A DNA stretch of 58,323 nt from Clostridia bacterium (GTDB taxonomy: Bacteria > Bacillota > Clostridia > Peptostreptococcales > Caminicellaceae). This document shows, piece after piece, positions 8,584 to 17,475 of the stretch (its first letter is position 1; each line of letters opens with the position of its first letter). Under the pieces are notes generated by a model, which ran no database searches, was not told the DNA's origin, and saw only the letters and a program-made list of their open reading frames with translations. The stretch covers positions 1 through 58,323 of the forward strand of contig JAKSBP010000023.1 in the NCBI GenBank assembly GCA_022361035.1, in the 5' to 3' direction. The position numbers and the translations under genes were made by a program.

Positions 8584-9894
8584 ATGACAAGGGAAAAAAT
8601 TAAACACTATCTTATTATGGCAGGTTCTACAAGTCATATGCTCAGGGGAGATAAGCTATTAAAGGATAGGTCTATTGTTACATCATTAGTACCTGCACCT
8701 TCAGAATATGGTACTGTATGTGCAACTGCCATAAAGATAAGGGTAGAAGATAGGGAAGAAGCAGAGTCCATATTTAAAAATAATAGCATAACTATTGAGG
8801 GTATATATCCCGACAAAGCTAGGAAATTGATAGGTTTAGTAGAGAAATTAATGGATTCAGTTATATCACCTGAATTCATGGAAATACTTAAGAAAATTGA
8901 AGAGGGAGAAGAGCTGGACCTTAAGGATATTGTAATACTGCTGCAAACCGAAAGGAAGGCTGAAAAAGAAGCCCTTTTCCATGCTGCCGATAGGATGAGA
9001 AGAGAAGTTGTCGGTGATGTTGTAGATATAAGGGGAGCCATAGAATTTTCAAATTACTGCCGTAAGGACTGTAGGTATTGTGGAATTGGAAAAAACCTAA
9101 AGGATTTAAATAGATATAGGATGGATGAGGATGAAATTATGGAGGTGGTCCATTATCTCCATAGCATTGGACTCAAAACAGTGATTTTACAATCTGGAGA
9201 AGACCTATGGTGGACTCCTGAGAAAATATCTTCCCTTATAAAGAGGGTTAAAGGGGAGACTAGGATGAATATTACCCTTAGTATAGGGGAAAGGCCAAGG
9301 GAAGAATATGAATTATATAAAAAGCTTGGTGCAAATAACTTCCTTTTAAAAATAGAAACTACAAACAGAAAACTCTTTGAATTCATTCATCCCGATGATG
9401 ATTTTGATCATAGAGTTAAATGTTCTACATGGCTGAGGGAATTAGGGTATTTAAACGGTTCTGGAAATATTATTGGACTCCCCGGACAGACAACTGAAGA
9501 TATTGCAAAGGATATTTTATTCTTTAAGGAAATGGGAATAAATATGATAGGAATTGGTCCCTTTGTACCGGCCAAGGGTACTCCCCTAGAAGATTATCCT
9601 AAGGGAAGTATAGATATGACATTAAAGGCTGTGGCTGTTACAAGAATAGCTTGTAAAAGAGTCTTTATACCTGCCACTACAGCCTTGGCATCCTTAGATC
9701 CAGATGGTCAAACAAAGGCTCTAAAAGCGGGAGCCAATACGATTATGCTAATTAATACACCGGCTAAATATAGATATAATTATCAGATATACAGTGACAA
9801 GAATATGGTGGATTTAAAGTCAGCCTTTAAGGCCGTTGAAGAAGCAAAGAGGAAGATGCCCCCATATTTAAAGGTGACAAAATTGTCGATTTGA
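8584..9894 (+). CDS. hydE: HydE with an N-terminal DUF3343-like domain (radical SAM H-cluster maturase fusion)
   Basis: A 436-residue protein, about 90 residues longer than usual HydE. Residues about 6-75 look like DUF3343, a small putative Se/S-carrier-like domain: HYLIMAGSTSHML, the LVPAPSEYG strand, and VCATAIKI followed by acidic helices. After a charged helical linker the HydE core starts near residue 100, with radical SAM cysteines C159, C163 and C166 (CRKDCRYC), then GNIIGLPGQTTEDI and FVPAKGTPL. HydE acts on the HydG product during assembly of the 2Fe subcluster. The ATG at 8584 is preferred because GGAGG (8574-8578) sits just before it; the in-frame ATG at 8572 overlaps that site. 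The upstream spacer (8453-8583) holds no gene. Confidence 0.93.
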   Translation: MTREKIKHYLIMAGSTSHMLRGDKLLKDRSIVTSLVPAPSEYGTVCATAIKIRVEDREEAESIFKNNSITIEGIYPDKARKLIGLVEKLMDSVISPEFMEILKKIEEGEELDLKDIVILLQTERKAEKEALFHAADRMRREVVGDVVDIRGAIEFSNYCRKDCRYCGIGKNLKDLNRYRMDEDEIMEVVHYLHSIGLKTVILQSGEDLWWTPEKISSLIKRVKGETRMNITLSIGERPREEYELYKKLGANNFLLKIETTNRKLFEFIHPDDDFDHRVKCSTWLRELGYLNGSGNIIGLPGQTTEDIAKDILFFKEMGINMIGIGPFVPAKGTPLEDYPKGSIDMTLKAVAVTRIACKRVFIPATTALASLDPDGQTKALKAGANTIMLINTPAKYRYNYQIYSDKNMVDLKSAFKAVEEAKRKMPPYLKVTKLSI

Positions 9895-9930
9895 AATATC
9901 CTTAGCTTGATTTAAGGGCTGCTTAATCTA

Positions 9931-10110
9931 TATAGATGAGTGATTGAGAAAGTTAACTTACTACAGCAGCCACAGAGAATCCTTTAGGCTCATGCTATAA
10001 ATCTGTTTATAGATATGTAATAGAAGGTAAAACAGATTTATAAAAATCGCTCAAAAGGAAACCTCAGAGTCTGCTTTCGTTTATTAAGTTTCTTAGTCAC
10101 ACATCTATAG
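9931..10110 (+). repeat. MITE-like foldback element, copy A
   Basis: About 180 bp that fold back on themselves. The outer inverted repeats read TATAGATGAGTGATTGAG on the left and, in reverse complement on the right, CTATAGATGTGTGACTAAG. A central perfect pair is ATAAATCTGTTT / AAACAGATTTAT. It carries no gene. It is about 90% identical over 160 bp to the copy at 36601-36760 (inverted) and related to a diverged copy at 27591-27817. The element fills the hydE-aspA gap, so it may interrupt or terminate that transcript. Confidence 0.8.
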
Positions 10111-10181
10111 GTAAAATGATTTTCTCATTCATATCCATATCAAAATAAAGGAGCAGATCAAATAATAGGAGGTTATTGGCT

Positions 10182-11579
10182 TTGGGCTACAGAATAGAAA
10201 AGGATTTACTGGGAGAGGCTAGGATTGATGACAGCAAATATTATGGGATAAATACAGAAAGGGCACTCAAGAACTTCAATATAGAATCAAAACCTGTAAA
10301 CTTAAAACTTATTAGGGAGATTGCATTGATAAAAAAGGCTGCTGCAATAGTAAATCACAGACTTAAAAAGTTGCCCGAAAATAAGACTGATGCCATAGTT
10401 AAGGCAAGTGAAGAGATTATTGAAGGTAAATTTGATAGTGAATTTACGGTAAGTGCCTTTCAAGGTGGAGCGGGAACTTCTACTAATATGAATGTCAATG
10501 AAGTCATTGCAAATAGGGCTATAGAGATTTTAGGAGAAAAAAAGGGAGATTATGCTGTTGTACATCCATTAAATGATGTAAATATGTCACAGTCTACTAA
10601 CGATGTATATCCTACAGCACTTAGGATAGCTGCTATTCATATGTTGAGAAAGCTTAGTAATTCCCTTGCAGATCTACAGGAAGAGCTTCAGGTTAAGGAA
10701 AATGATTTTAGTGAAGTGATTAAACTGGGGAGAACCCAGCTTATGGATGCCTTACCTATGATGGTTGGTCAGGGCTTTGGGGCCTATGCAAAGGCTATTG
10801 CAAGGGATAGGTGGAGAGTTTATAAGGTTGAAGAGAGGCTTAGACAAATAAATCTTGGCGGTACGGCAATCGGAACGGGAATGAATGCCTCAATTAAGTA
10901 TATATTCATGATTACAGATGTGATTCAGGATTTAACAAAGCTGGGGCTGGCTAGGTCTGAATTTCCTATGGACATAACACAAAATACAGATGTCTTTGTA
11001 GAGGTTTCAGGGCTGTTAAAGGCATGTAGTGTGAATTTGCTTAAAATATCAAATGATTTAAGATTATTAGCCTCTGGTCCCAAGAGTGGTTTAGGAGAAA
11101 TCAATCTTCCTAAAATGCAGGCTGGTTCAAGCATTATGCCGGGAAAGGTTAACCCTGTGATACCAGAGATGGTGGCTTTGGCGGCTATGAGGGTGATAGC
11201 AAATGACTCTGCCATAACTATGGCAAGTTCTTCAGGTCAGCTTGAACTTAATGCATTTATGCCTCTTATAGCTGAAAGTCTTTTAGAATCCTTAGAACTA
11301 TTAAATGACGCAGTCATATTGTTTAGAGAAAGGTGTATTGCAGGTATAGAAGTAAATGAAGGTAAATGTAAGGAAAATCTAGAGAGGTCTACTGCCTTAG
11401 CGACAGCCCTTGTTCATCATATAGGCTACGATAGAGCAAGCGAAATTGCTAAAAGAGCTTTAAAGGAAGAAAGGACCATAAGAGAGTTGTTGAGGGAAGG
11501 AAACGTTTTAACGGAAGAAGAAATAAATAAAACTTTAAATCCATATGAAGTGACGAAACCTGGAATACCGGGCAAATAA
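10182..11579 (+). CDS. aspA: Aspartate ammonia-lyase (aspartase/fumarase superfamily) inside the hyd maturation cluster
   Basis: A roughly 465-residue member of the aspartase/class II fumarase superfamily, closest to aspartases, which split aspartate into fumarate and ammonia. The superfamily signature loop GSSIMPGKVNP is intact, as are TSTNMNVNE and STNDVYPTA. A TTG start at 10182 fits the AGGAGG at 10167-10172 better than the TTG at 10176, which is only 3 nt away. An aspA homologue between hydE and hydF is a known arrangement in some anaerobes; supply of ammonia for the amine bridge of the H-cluster dithiolate has been suggested, which is inference here. hydF follows almost immediately. Confidence 0.88.
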   Translation: MGYRIEKDLLGEARIDDSKYYGINTERALKNFNIESKPVNLKLIREIALIKKAAAIVNHRLKKLPENKTDAIVKASEEIIEGKFDSEFTVSAFQGGAGTSTNMNVNEVIANRAIEILGEKKGDYAVVHPLNDVNMSQSTNDVYPTALRIAAIHMLRKLSNSLADLQEELQVKENDFSEVIKLGRTQLMDALPMMVGQGFGAYAKAIARDRWRVYKVEERLRQINLGGTAIGTGMNASIKYIFMITDVIQDLTKLGLARSEFPMDITQNTDVFVEVSGLLKACSVNLLKISNDLRLLASGPKSGLGEINLPKMQAGSSIMPGKVNPVIPEMVALAAMRVIANDSAITMASSSGQLELNAFMPLIAESLLESLELLNDAVILFRERCIAGIEVNEGKCKENLERSTALATALVHHIGYDRASEIAKRALKEERTIRELLREGNVLTEEEINKTLNPYEVTKPGIPGK

Positions 11580-11596
11580 TTTTGGAGGAATGGAAG

Positions 11597-12847
11597 ATGA
11601 GCTTAAACGCTACACCACGTTCAAACAGAGTCCATATAGCCTTATTTGGTAGAAGAAATTCAGGAAAATCCAGTATAATAAATGCTATTACCAATCAAGA
11701 AATCGCCATAGTGTCAGATGTTAAAGGGACTACTACAGACCCTGTCTACAAGTCTATGGAGATTTTACCTATTGGTCCATGTGTGATTATTGACACTGCT
11801 GGCTTAGATGATATTGGTACCCTAGGAGAGCTTAGAGTAAAAAAGGCTATGGAGGTTTTAAATAAAACAGATGTAGCATTATTTGCCATTGATGTGACGG
11901 TAGGAATTTCCGATGATGATAGAATTATTATTGAGGAAATTAAGGAAAGGAAAATACCCTTAATTATAGTTCTGAATAAAACCGACATAAAAGAGGTATC
12001 TAAGGAAGAAATTCTTAGCTTAAGGAAGGAACTGAGGACTACTGTAGTAGCCATTTCGGCCCTAAAAAAGCAGGGTATTAAAGAGCTTAAAAAGAAGATT
12101 ATAAATATACTGCCCGAGGATGAAGACAAATTTAGGATAGTTGGAGACTTATTAAATCCTGGTGATTTTGTAATCCTTGTTACACCTATAGATAAGGCGG
12201 CTCCCAAGGGAAGGTTGATACTTCCTCAGCAGCAGACTATTAGAGATATACTAGAAAGTGATGGGATAGCAATTGTGACAAAGGAATACGAGTTAAAGGA
12301 AACCCTAGAGAATATTATGAAAAAACCAAAGCTTGTAATAACAGATTCTCAAGCCTTTTTAAAGGTTGATGCCGATACTCCAAAGGATATTTTAATGACG
12401 TCTTTTTCAATACTTTTTGCACGATATAAGGGTGATTTAGGACAGCTTGTGAGGGGAGTAAAGGAAATTGAAAGTCTTAAAGACGGTGATAAAGTACTTG
12501 TTTCTGAGGCATGTACCCATCATAGGCAGGCCGATGATATCGGGAAAGTAAAGATTCCAAGATGGATAAGGCAGATTACAGGTAAAAAGATTGATTTTGA
12601 GTTTAGCTCTGGAACCTTTTTCCCCGATGATGTAGAGAAATATTCCTTAATAGTTCATTGTGGAGGGTGTATGTTAAATAAGAGAAGTATGGCTTATAGA
12701 ATTAGTAATGCAAAATCTATAGGTGTGCCAATAGTAAATTATGGAGTTTTAATTGCTTATGTTCAAGGCATTTTAGATAGAGCCTTAGAGCCATTTCCTC
12801 TTGCTAAAATGATTTGGGAGGAGGTAAGCAGTGATACTATAGACTAA
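11597..12847 (+). CDS. hydF: HydF, GTPase scaffold of H-cluster maturation
   Basis: A 416-residue GTPase and iron-sulfur scaffold that holds the 2Fe subcluster before transfer to HydA. G1 is GRRNSGKS (18-25), G3 is DTAG (66-69) and NKTD forms G4 (about 131). The C-terminal 4Fe-4S ligands are C306 in EACTHH, and C355 and C358 in HCGGC, with the nearby histidines seen in the family. GGAGG at 11584-11588 makes the ATG at 11597 the start; an upstream in-frame TTG overlaps the ribosome site. It is the last gene of the hyd cluster and starts 17 nt after aspA ends. Confidence 0.95.
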   Translation: MSLNATPRSNRVHIALFGRRNSGKSSIINAITNQEIAIVSDVKGTTTDPVYKSMEILPIGPCVIIDTAGLDDIGTLGELRVKKAMEVLNKTDVALFAIDVTVGISDDDRIIIEEIKERKIPLIIVLNKTDIKEVSKEEILSLRKELRTTVVAISALKKQGIKELKKKIINILPEDEDKFRIVGDLLNPGDFVILVTPIDKAAPKGRLILPQQQTIRDILESDGIAIVTKEYELKETLENIMKKPKLVITDSQAFLKVDADTPKDILMTSFSILFARYKGDLGQLVRGVKEIESLKDGDKVLVSEACTHHRQADDIGKVKIPRWIRQITGKKIDFEFSSGTFFPDDVEKYSLIVHCGGCMLNKRSMAYRISNAKSIGVPIVNYGVLIAYVQGILDRALEPFPLAKMIWEEVSSDTID

Positions 12848-13206
12848 AAAAGTGTGAGGTGTTAATGAAATAGATTTTAAATTATAGGACATGCAACTGG
12901 AATTTTATAGAGGATACCTCATCTTTTTTAAGGAGAAAATCTCTATATATCAGTATTCACTAAAACTTTTTCCCAGTATTAGGAACTCTAAATATAGAAG
13001 TTTCCTTTAGTGAAGGAAGGGACTATTCTAGAAAGAGTTTCACATAATTTCACATATTCTTGTGATAATTCTTCCATATTTTATTTATATACTAAATTCA
13101 TAGTTAAACACCATCTTTAACTAGGCCATAATTCTTAAGTTATGAAATAGATTCACATAGGAAGAATTAAGGTCAAACAAATAATGATATGGAGGTACGT
13201 AGATTT
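12848..13206. other. Intergenic region between hydF and the CAP-domain gene
   Basis: No gene is visible. A weak long-loop hairpin (GAGGTGT near 12856 with ATACCTC near 12914, followed by TCTTTTTTA) may end the hydF transcript. A second stem, TTCACTAAA (12956-12964) with TTTAGTGAA (13006-13014), is perfect over 9 bp but has no T tract. The rest looks like leader and promoter sequence for the secreted protein downstream. Confidence 0.4.
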
Positions 13207-14037
13207 ATGTTGGTGAAAAAGTTAGTAGCATTAGGATTAAGTGCTATAATATCATTAGGTCTAGTAGTGCCAGTTAATGCATCGACATCTGCCAATAGAT
13301 GTCAGTCTATACAACAAGTAGCTAAACTTAGTTTAGAAGCTTTTCAAGAAGACTGTAATGAAACTGTAGATTGCACTAAAAACTATAGATCTAATAGGAC
13401 ATACCTTACTCCAGAGAGGGCAATTCAAGTATTAAAGGCTTATTTGAAAAAAGTCGAAGAATTGCATAGAAGAGGTATAATTAGCGAAGCTAGATACAAG
13501 AGGATAAAGAAATATGTAACAGAAAGAATAAGAAGATTGGAAGATAGTCAAAAGGAAAAACCAAAGCCAGATCCAGATAATGGCAAGCCAACACCACAAC
13601 CAGACCCAGATAATGGAAAACCAACACCGCAGCCTCCTAATCCAGATACAAATCTAACCAGTGAAGAGCAGAGAATGGTTAATTTAGTTAATGAGGCTAG
13701 AAGACAACATGGAGTAAAGCCATTGATAGTCCATAAGAAATTGACAGAAGTGGCAAGACTGAAGTCCCAGGATATGATTGACAATAATTATTTCAGTCAT
13801 CACTCTCCAGTCTATGGTAGCCCATTTGATATGCTTAAAAGATTTGGGATAAGCTATAGAATGGCTGGAGAAAATATTGCAGGCAATCAAAGTGTAGATA
13901 GAGCCCACACATCCCTTATGAATTCACCAGGACATCGTCGGAATATCCTTAACCCTAGTTATACACACGTTGGTATAGGTATTCGAAACGGCGGAAGATA
14001 TGGTAAGATGTTTACTCAATTATTTATACGGCAGTAA
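13207..14037 (+). CDS. Secreted CAP/SCP-domain protein (YkwD-like)
   Basis: A 276-residue exported protein. The N-terminus has a lysine pair, a hydrophobic core (LVALGLSAIISLGLVV) and a likely signal peptidase site near VNAS. Next comes a helical, basic region of unknown role, then a proline-rich linker with a repeated PDPDNGKPTPQ unit, and a C-terminal CAP domain (from about residue 155): VNEARRQHG, the SHHSP segment, GENIAG and the SPGHRRNILNP box. Many clostridia have such cell-surface proteins, linked to spores or envelope; the catalytic role, if any, is unknown. The upstream in-frame ATG at 13189 overlaps the GGAGG site, so 13207 is preferred. Confidence 0.88.
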   Translation: MLVKKLVALGLSAIISLGLVVPVNASTSANRCQSIQQVAKLSLEAFQEDCNETVDCTKNYRSNRTYLTPERAIQVLKAYLKKVEELHRRGIISEARYKRIKKYVTERIRRLEDSQKEKPKPDPDNGKPTPQPDPDNGKPTPQPPNPDTNLTSEEQRMVNLVNEARRQHGVKPLIVHKKLTEVARLKSQDMIDNNYFSHHSPVYGSPFDMLKRFGISYRMAGENIAGNQSVDRAHTSLMNSPGHRRNILNPSYTHVGIGIRNGGRYGKMFTQLFIRQ

Positions 14038-14149
14038 GTTAATAAACTATTAAAAAAACGTTTCCTAAAAATTACCTTTAATCCCTACCCTAATTTAATA
14101 TATAATATATATAAGGGGTTACCTTAATATATATTCTTCAATAACTTTT

Positions 14150-14179
14150 AGAAGATATACAATTTGTATATCTTCTTTA
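14150..14179 (+). terminator. Terminator after the CAP-domain gene
   Basis: Arms AGAAGATATAC (14150-14160) and GTATATCTTCT (14166-14176) pair perfectly around AATTT and lead into TTTAAA. The following 220 nt before the response regulator contain an in-frame open stretch (14209-14403) without a credible start or ribosome site, which I do not call as a gene. Confidence 0.75.
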
Positions 14180-14403
14180 AATTGCTGACAAATTTAATAA
14201 GAAGATAGGCCCTAGAGAAAGTTCAAGTTCAAGGTATACTGGAATTAAGCAGTAAAGCCTTTAGCAGCAATAGAGAAATTGAGATTTTTGGGCGTCTTTT
14301 AAAAGATATATTATTTATATGCCTTATCTTTCTTGATACCTATAGAAAGGTTATTTTAGTTAAGGACCCTTCCTATGCAATAAAACTGTTCAAGGGGGAT
14401 ATT

Positions 14404-15069
14404 ATGTTTAACATTTATTTAGTAGAAGATGAAAAAAACCTTAATGATATTTTAGTATTTTATTTAGAAAATGAAGGGTATAAAATGAAAAGTTTTATGA
14501 GCGGACTAGAGGCTGAGAAGTGTATAAAAGAAAATGTGCATCTTTGGGTTCTAGATATCATGCTGCCGGATATTGATGGTTATGAGCTTATTAAAAAAAT
14601 TAAAGCCCATAATGAAAATACACCAGTGATATTTATTTCAGCAAGGGATACAGACCTTGATATCATTGCAGGATTACAAATGGGAAGCGATGACTATATA
14701 GCCAAGCCTTTCTTGCCAATGGAGTTAGTTATCCGAATAAAAAGACTTTTAAATAGGGTCTATAAAAGGGAATCTAGAAGCCATGTGTTGATTAATAATA
14801 AATATCACGTTGATTTTAATAAGAGAATGTTATTTGAGGAAGATAGATTGATAGAACTTACTTCAAGGGAGTTTGATTTTTTATGTACCCTAATCAACAA
14901 TAAAAATAATGCAATGTCAAGGGAATATATACTTGATAGTATCTGGGGAGAAAATTATTTTGGTAGTGATCGAGTTGTAGATGACTTAGTCAGAAGGGTA
15001 AGAAAAAAATTACCTAAATTAAGGATTGAGACCATCTATGGTTATGGATATAGGTGGTGTGGAAAGTGA
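14404..15069 (+). CDS. OmpR-family DNA-binding response regulator
   Basis: A 221-residue two-domain regulator. The receiver domain has the acidic pair in VEDE, phospho-acceptor D51 in LDIMLPDIDG and the conserved lysine of AKPF (about 101). The C-terminal half is a winged-helix domain with LTSREFDFL and the YGYGYRW end. GGGGG sits 8 nt ahead of the ATG. Its stop overlaps the start of the cognate kinase (GTGA), indicating translational coupling. The regulated genes and signal cannot be deduced; no transporter or stress operon lies directly beside it. Confidence 0.93.
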   Translation: MFNIYLVEDEKNLNDILVFYLENEGYKMKSFMSGLEAEKCIKENVHLWVLDIMLPDIDGYELIKKIKAHNENTPVIFISARDTDLDIIAGLQMGSDDYIAKPFLPMELVIRIKRLLNRVYKRESRSHVLINNKYHVDFNKRMLFEEDRLIELTSREFDFLCTLINNKNNAMSREYILDSIWGENYFGSDRVVDDLVRRVRKKLPKLRIETIYGYGYRWCGK

Positions 15070-16517
15070 AAAGGATATCTTTAAATTTTAAACTAATGTT
15101 AGCTTTTGTCTGTGTAATCCTTTTCTTTTCTATCACGAGCTATACCCTTTTAATTGAAGCTTTCCAAAGATATTACTATGAAGATATTTATAGAGTTTTA
15201 GAAGACAATTATGGAATTTTAGAAGATAATAATAGTACTCCAATGACCATGATTGATATAGAGGATTTTATAAATAACAGCCGTGAGGATGATCGAAGTA
15301 TTGAAAGAATTTATTGGATTAAAATTAATGGAGTCCTTACCCGAAAAATAAATAGGGTTACGGATCATTTGACGGAAGATGTTATTTATGAAATAGAAAA
15401 TAATATATTAACCCAAACAGATTACTCTAGAAGATATAGCTTAAAGGTCGATGGTAGAAGATTATTTTATATCATAACAAAGTATAATACAAACAGTCAT
15501 ATAAAATCATTGGAAAATCTAGCCCTTAGCGATCAGTGGAGTATCGTTAATCAGCGAGAAATTGTGAATAATAATGCATTATATAGGGCTGCACTAAGAT
15601 GGGAGCCCATTGAAAATTCCCTTAAAAAGCAATTGTATATACAGCTAAGTATTGGGTTATTTTTGACTATTTTAGGTATGTTGTCTGTTTTCTTCTTTTT
15701 GTCTACTTATATAACAAGGCCTTTAATACAACTTTCTCGTTCAGTGAAACGCATATCGGCTCGAAAATTCGATACGCCTATAAATATTAACCGAAATGAT
15801 GAGATAGGTTTTTTAGCAAGTACTGTAGAGGAAATGCGAAGGGAGCTTCTTAGTTATGATGAGGAACAGAAGTTTAAGATGCATTCAATATCCCATGAGC
15901 TGAAAACACCTATTATGATTATACAGAGCTATGTCGATGCTTTAAAAAGGGGCTTATATCCCAAGCAAACACCGGAATCTTCCTTAGATGTTATTGATGA
16001 AGAATGTAAGCGACTGGAAAAACTAGTATTTAACTTATTATATATTCAACGATTAGATTATTTTGACAGTGAATTTAAGCATAAAGAAAAGGTTAATATA
16101 AAGGAAATTATTGAAGAAGTCCTTGATAGCATGGCTATAAAGCTTGACAGTATGAACATAGAGCTTTACTTAGATAATACCTCTATATTTGCCGATTATA
16201 CTCAGATGAAAATTATTATAGAAAATATATTGAGTAATCAAGTAAGATATGCCCAATCTACTATTGGTATTTCTCTAAAAAAGAATAGGAATAGGATTGT
16301 TTTGAAATTCTATAATGATGGAGAACCCCTTGAAGATGAAGAAAATATCTTCAATATTTTTAAGAAGGGTAAAAAAGGGGAAAGTGGTTTAGGCTTATAT
16401 ATTGTTAAAAGATTGGTCCTTATAAATTGTGGGAACATTGAGGCATACAATGAAGAGTTTGGTGTCACATTTAAAATAGAATGGGATTTAAAACAGAAGA
16501 TTTATCAGGCTTCATAG
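15066..16517 (+). CDS. Membrane sensor histidine kinase
   Basis: A 483-residue kinase partnered with the preceding regulator. There is a transmembrane helix near residues 9-28, an extracytoplasmic sensor segment of about 165 residues, a second helix (about 195-215), a HAMP linker, a HisKA domain with phospho-acceptor H277 in SISHELKTP, and a HATPase domain with N-box ENILSNQVRYA and G-box GESGLGLYIVKR. The GTG at 15066 is chosen because it overlaps the regulator stop as GTGA; in-frame GTG codons at 15054 and 15057 are alternatives. The sensor region matches no ligand family I recognise. Confidence 0.92.
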   Translation: MKRISLNFKLMLAFVCVILFFSITSYTLLIEAFQRYYYEDIYRVLEDNYGILEDNNSTPMTMIDIEDFINNSREDDRSIERIYWIKINGVLTRKINRVTDHLTEDVIYEIENNILTQTDYSRRYSLKVDGRRLFYIITKYNTNSHIKSLENLALSDQWSIVNQREIVNNNALYRAALRWEPIENSLKKQLYIQLSIGLFLTILGMLSVFFFLSTYITRPLIQLSRSVKRISARKFDTPININRNDEIGFLASTVEEMRRELLSYDEEQKFKMHSISHELKTPIMIIQSYVDALKRGLYPKQTPESSLDVIDEECKRLEKLVFNLLYIQRLDYFDSEFKHKEKVNIKEIIEEVLDSMAIKLDSMNIELYLDNTSIFADYTQMKIIIENILSNQVRYAQSTIGISLKKNRNRIVLKFYNDGEPLEDEENIFNIFKKGKKGESGLGLYIVKRLVLINCGNIEAYNEEFGVTFKIEWDLKQKIYQAS

Positions 16518-16581
16518 CTAATTAAAAACTTCCATCAAAACTAAAAGGCTTTTATATTCTAAAATTTTTACACCTAATACA

Positions 16582-16623
16582 GAAAGCTCAATTTCCGTAG
16601 TAATACAGAAACTGAGCTTTTAT
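16582..16623. terminator. Bidirectional terminator between kinase and mog-like gene
   Basis: AAAGCTCA at 16583-16590 pairs with TGAGCTTT at 16613-16620, with extra pairing of TTTC and GAAA inside. T-rich sequence follows on the plus strand and A-rich sequence precedes it, so it can serve the two convergent genes. Confidence 0.7.
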
Positions 16624-16624
16624 T

Positions 16625-17116
16625 CTACTTTCTAGCACATTCACTGGTAAGTCCCTTAAGTATTTCAAGTCCATGCTTTAAAGCAGGAAGGATAAATCCT
16701 AGATTTTCTTTAACGGCTTTAGGGCTTCCAGGAAGATTTATTACTAGAGTCTCTCCCCTTATCCCTGAGACACCCCTACTGAGCATGGCTTTAGGAGTTA
16801 TTTGTAGACTATAGTATCTCATAGCTTCTGAGATACCAGGAGCTTGTCTATCTATTACATCAAGGGTGGCTTCGGGAGTCCAGTCCCTAGGAGAAAATCC
16901 AGTTCCGCCAGTTGTAAGTACAAGATCGAGACATAAATTATCGCACATATTTATGAGCTCTTTAGAGATTTTTTCTCTTTCATCGGGAAGTATTTTCCAC
17001 TCCACTACCCTATAATCCCTTGAGGACATTATTTCTTTTATCGTTTTTCCGCTTATATCTTCCCGTTCACCCTTTGAACCTTTATCGCTGGCAGTGATTA
17101 TTCCAACTTTAAACAT
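16625..17116 (-). CDS. MogA/MoaB-like molybdopterin adenylyltransferase family protein
   Basis: A 163-residue protein of the MoaB/Mog fold, which activates molybdopterin by adenylation before metal insertion. Visible family elements are VGIITASDKG near the N-terminus, TTGGTGFSPRDWTPEAT and INLPGSPKAVKENL. It faces the tup-moe-moa operon and fits the same pathway. An in-frame ATG at 17128 is possible, but the ATG at 17116 starts at the usual family position (FKVGIIT) with GGGATGG upstream. MogA and MoaB cannot be told apart with confidence from this reading. Confidence 0.9.
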   Translation of the reverse strand: MFKVGIITASDKGSKGEREDISGKTIKEIMSSRDYRVVEWKILPDEREKISKELINMCDNLCLDLVLTTGGTGFSPRDWTPEATLDVIDRQAPGISEAMRYYSLQITPKAMLSRGVSGIRGETLVINLPGSPKAVKENLGFILPALKHGLEILKGLTSECARK

Positions 17117-17300
17117 ACAGTTCACCATCCCTATAAATTCACTAAAGCGTTCATTATTTTCTTTGAAATTTATTTTAAATGTTAATGTTGTTTATCTATA
17201 ATAAAATATTAGCATTAATTCACCGGATAGACAATTGAAAAAATTCTATAATTATAGTTTGGAAGAACTTCATAGCTATTATTAGGCATAGGTATAAATA

Positions 17301-17330
17301 TTGTAAAGATTAGTTGGTATATGCTATAAT
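17301..17330 (+). promoter_or_regulatory. Promoter of the tungstate uptake / cofactor operon
   Basis: TTGTAA (17301-17306) and a perfect TATAAT (17325-17330) are 18 nt apart. Transcription from here would start near 17337 and give a leader of over 300 nt before tupA, which contains the candidate riboswitch and terminator. Confidence 0.55.
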
Positions 17331-17337
17331 TAGAACA

Positions 17338-17475
17338 GGCAAAGTAGAAAAATATTGCAACGATTTTCCGAGTCTATTGTTCTAAAGTTTAAACTATGAA
17401 TCATAGACCGATGGGTATCAGGAGAAATCTTTATGCCTCCCATGTTTGGAAAGGAAAAATATTAATGGTGTAAGG
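17338..17475 (+). promoter_or_regulatory. Candidate Moco/Tuco-type riboswitch leader of tupA
   Basis: The long leader folds into local helices: CTATGA/TCATAG (about 17394-17406), then ATGGG (17411-17415) with CCCAT (17439-17443), with AGG/CCT continuing inside around a GGAGAAA...GCCTCCC pairing. It is directly followed by an intrinsic terminator and then by tungstate uptake and molybdopterin genes. The GACCG and GCCTCCC elements recall the Moco RNA motif as I remember it, but I could not run a covariance search; treat the class as a hypothesis. Confidence 0.4.

Noticed and set aside
13565..13645. Tandem repeats in the CAP-domain gene considered as a CRISPR-like array
   Set aside because: The repeats are in frame, short and adjacent, and encode a proline-rich PDPDNGKPTPQ linker.
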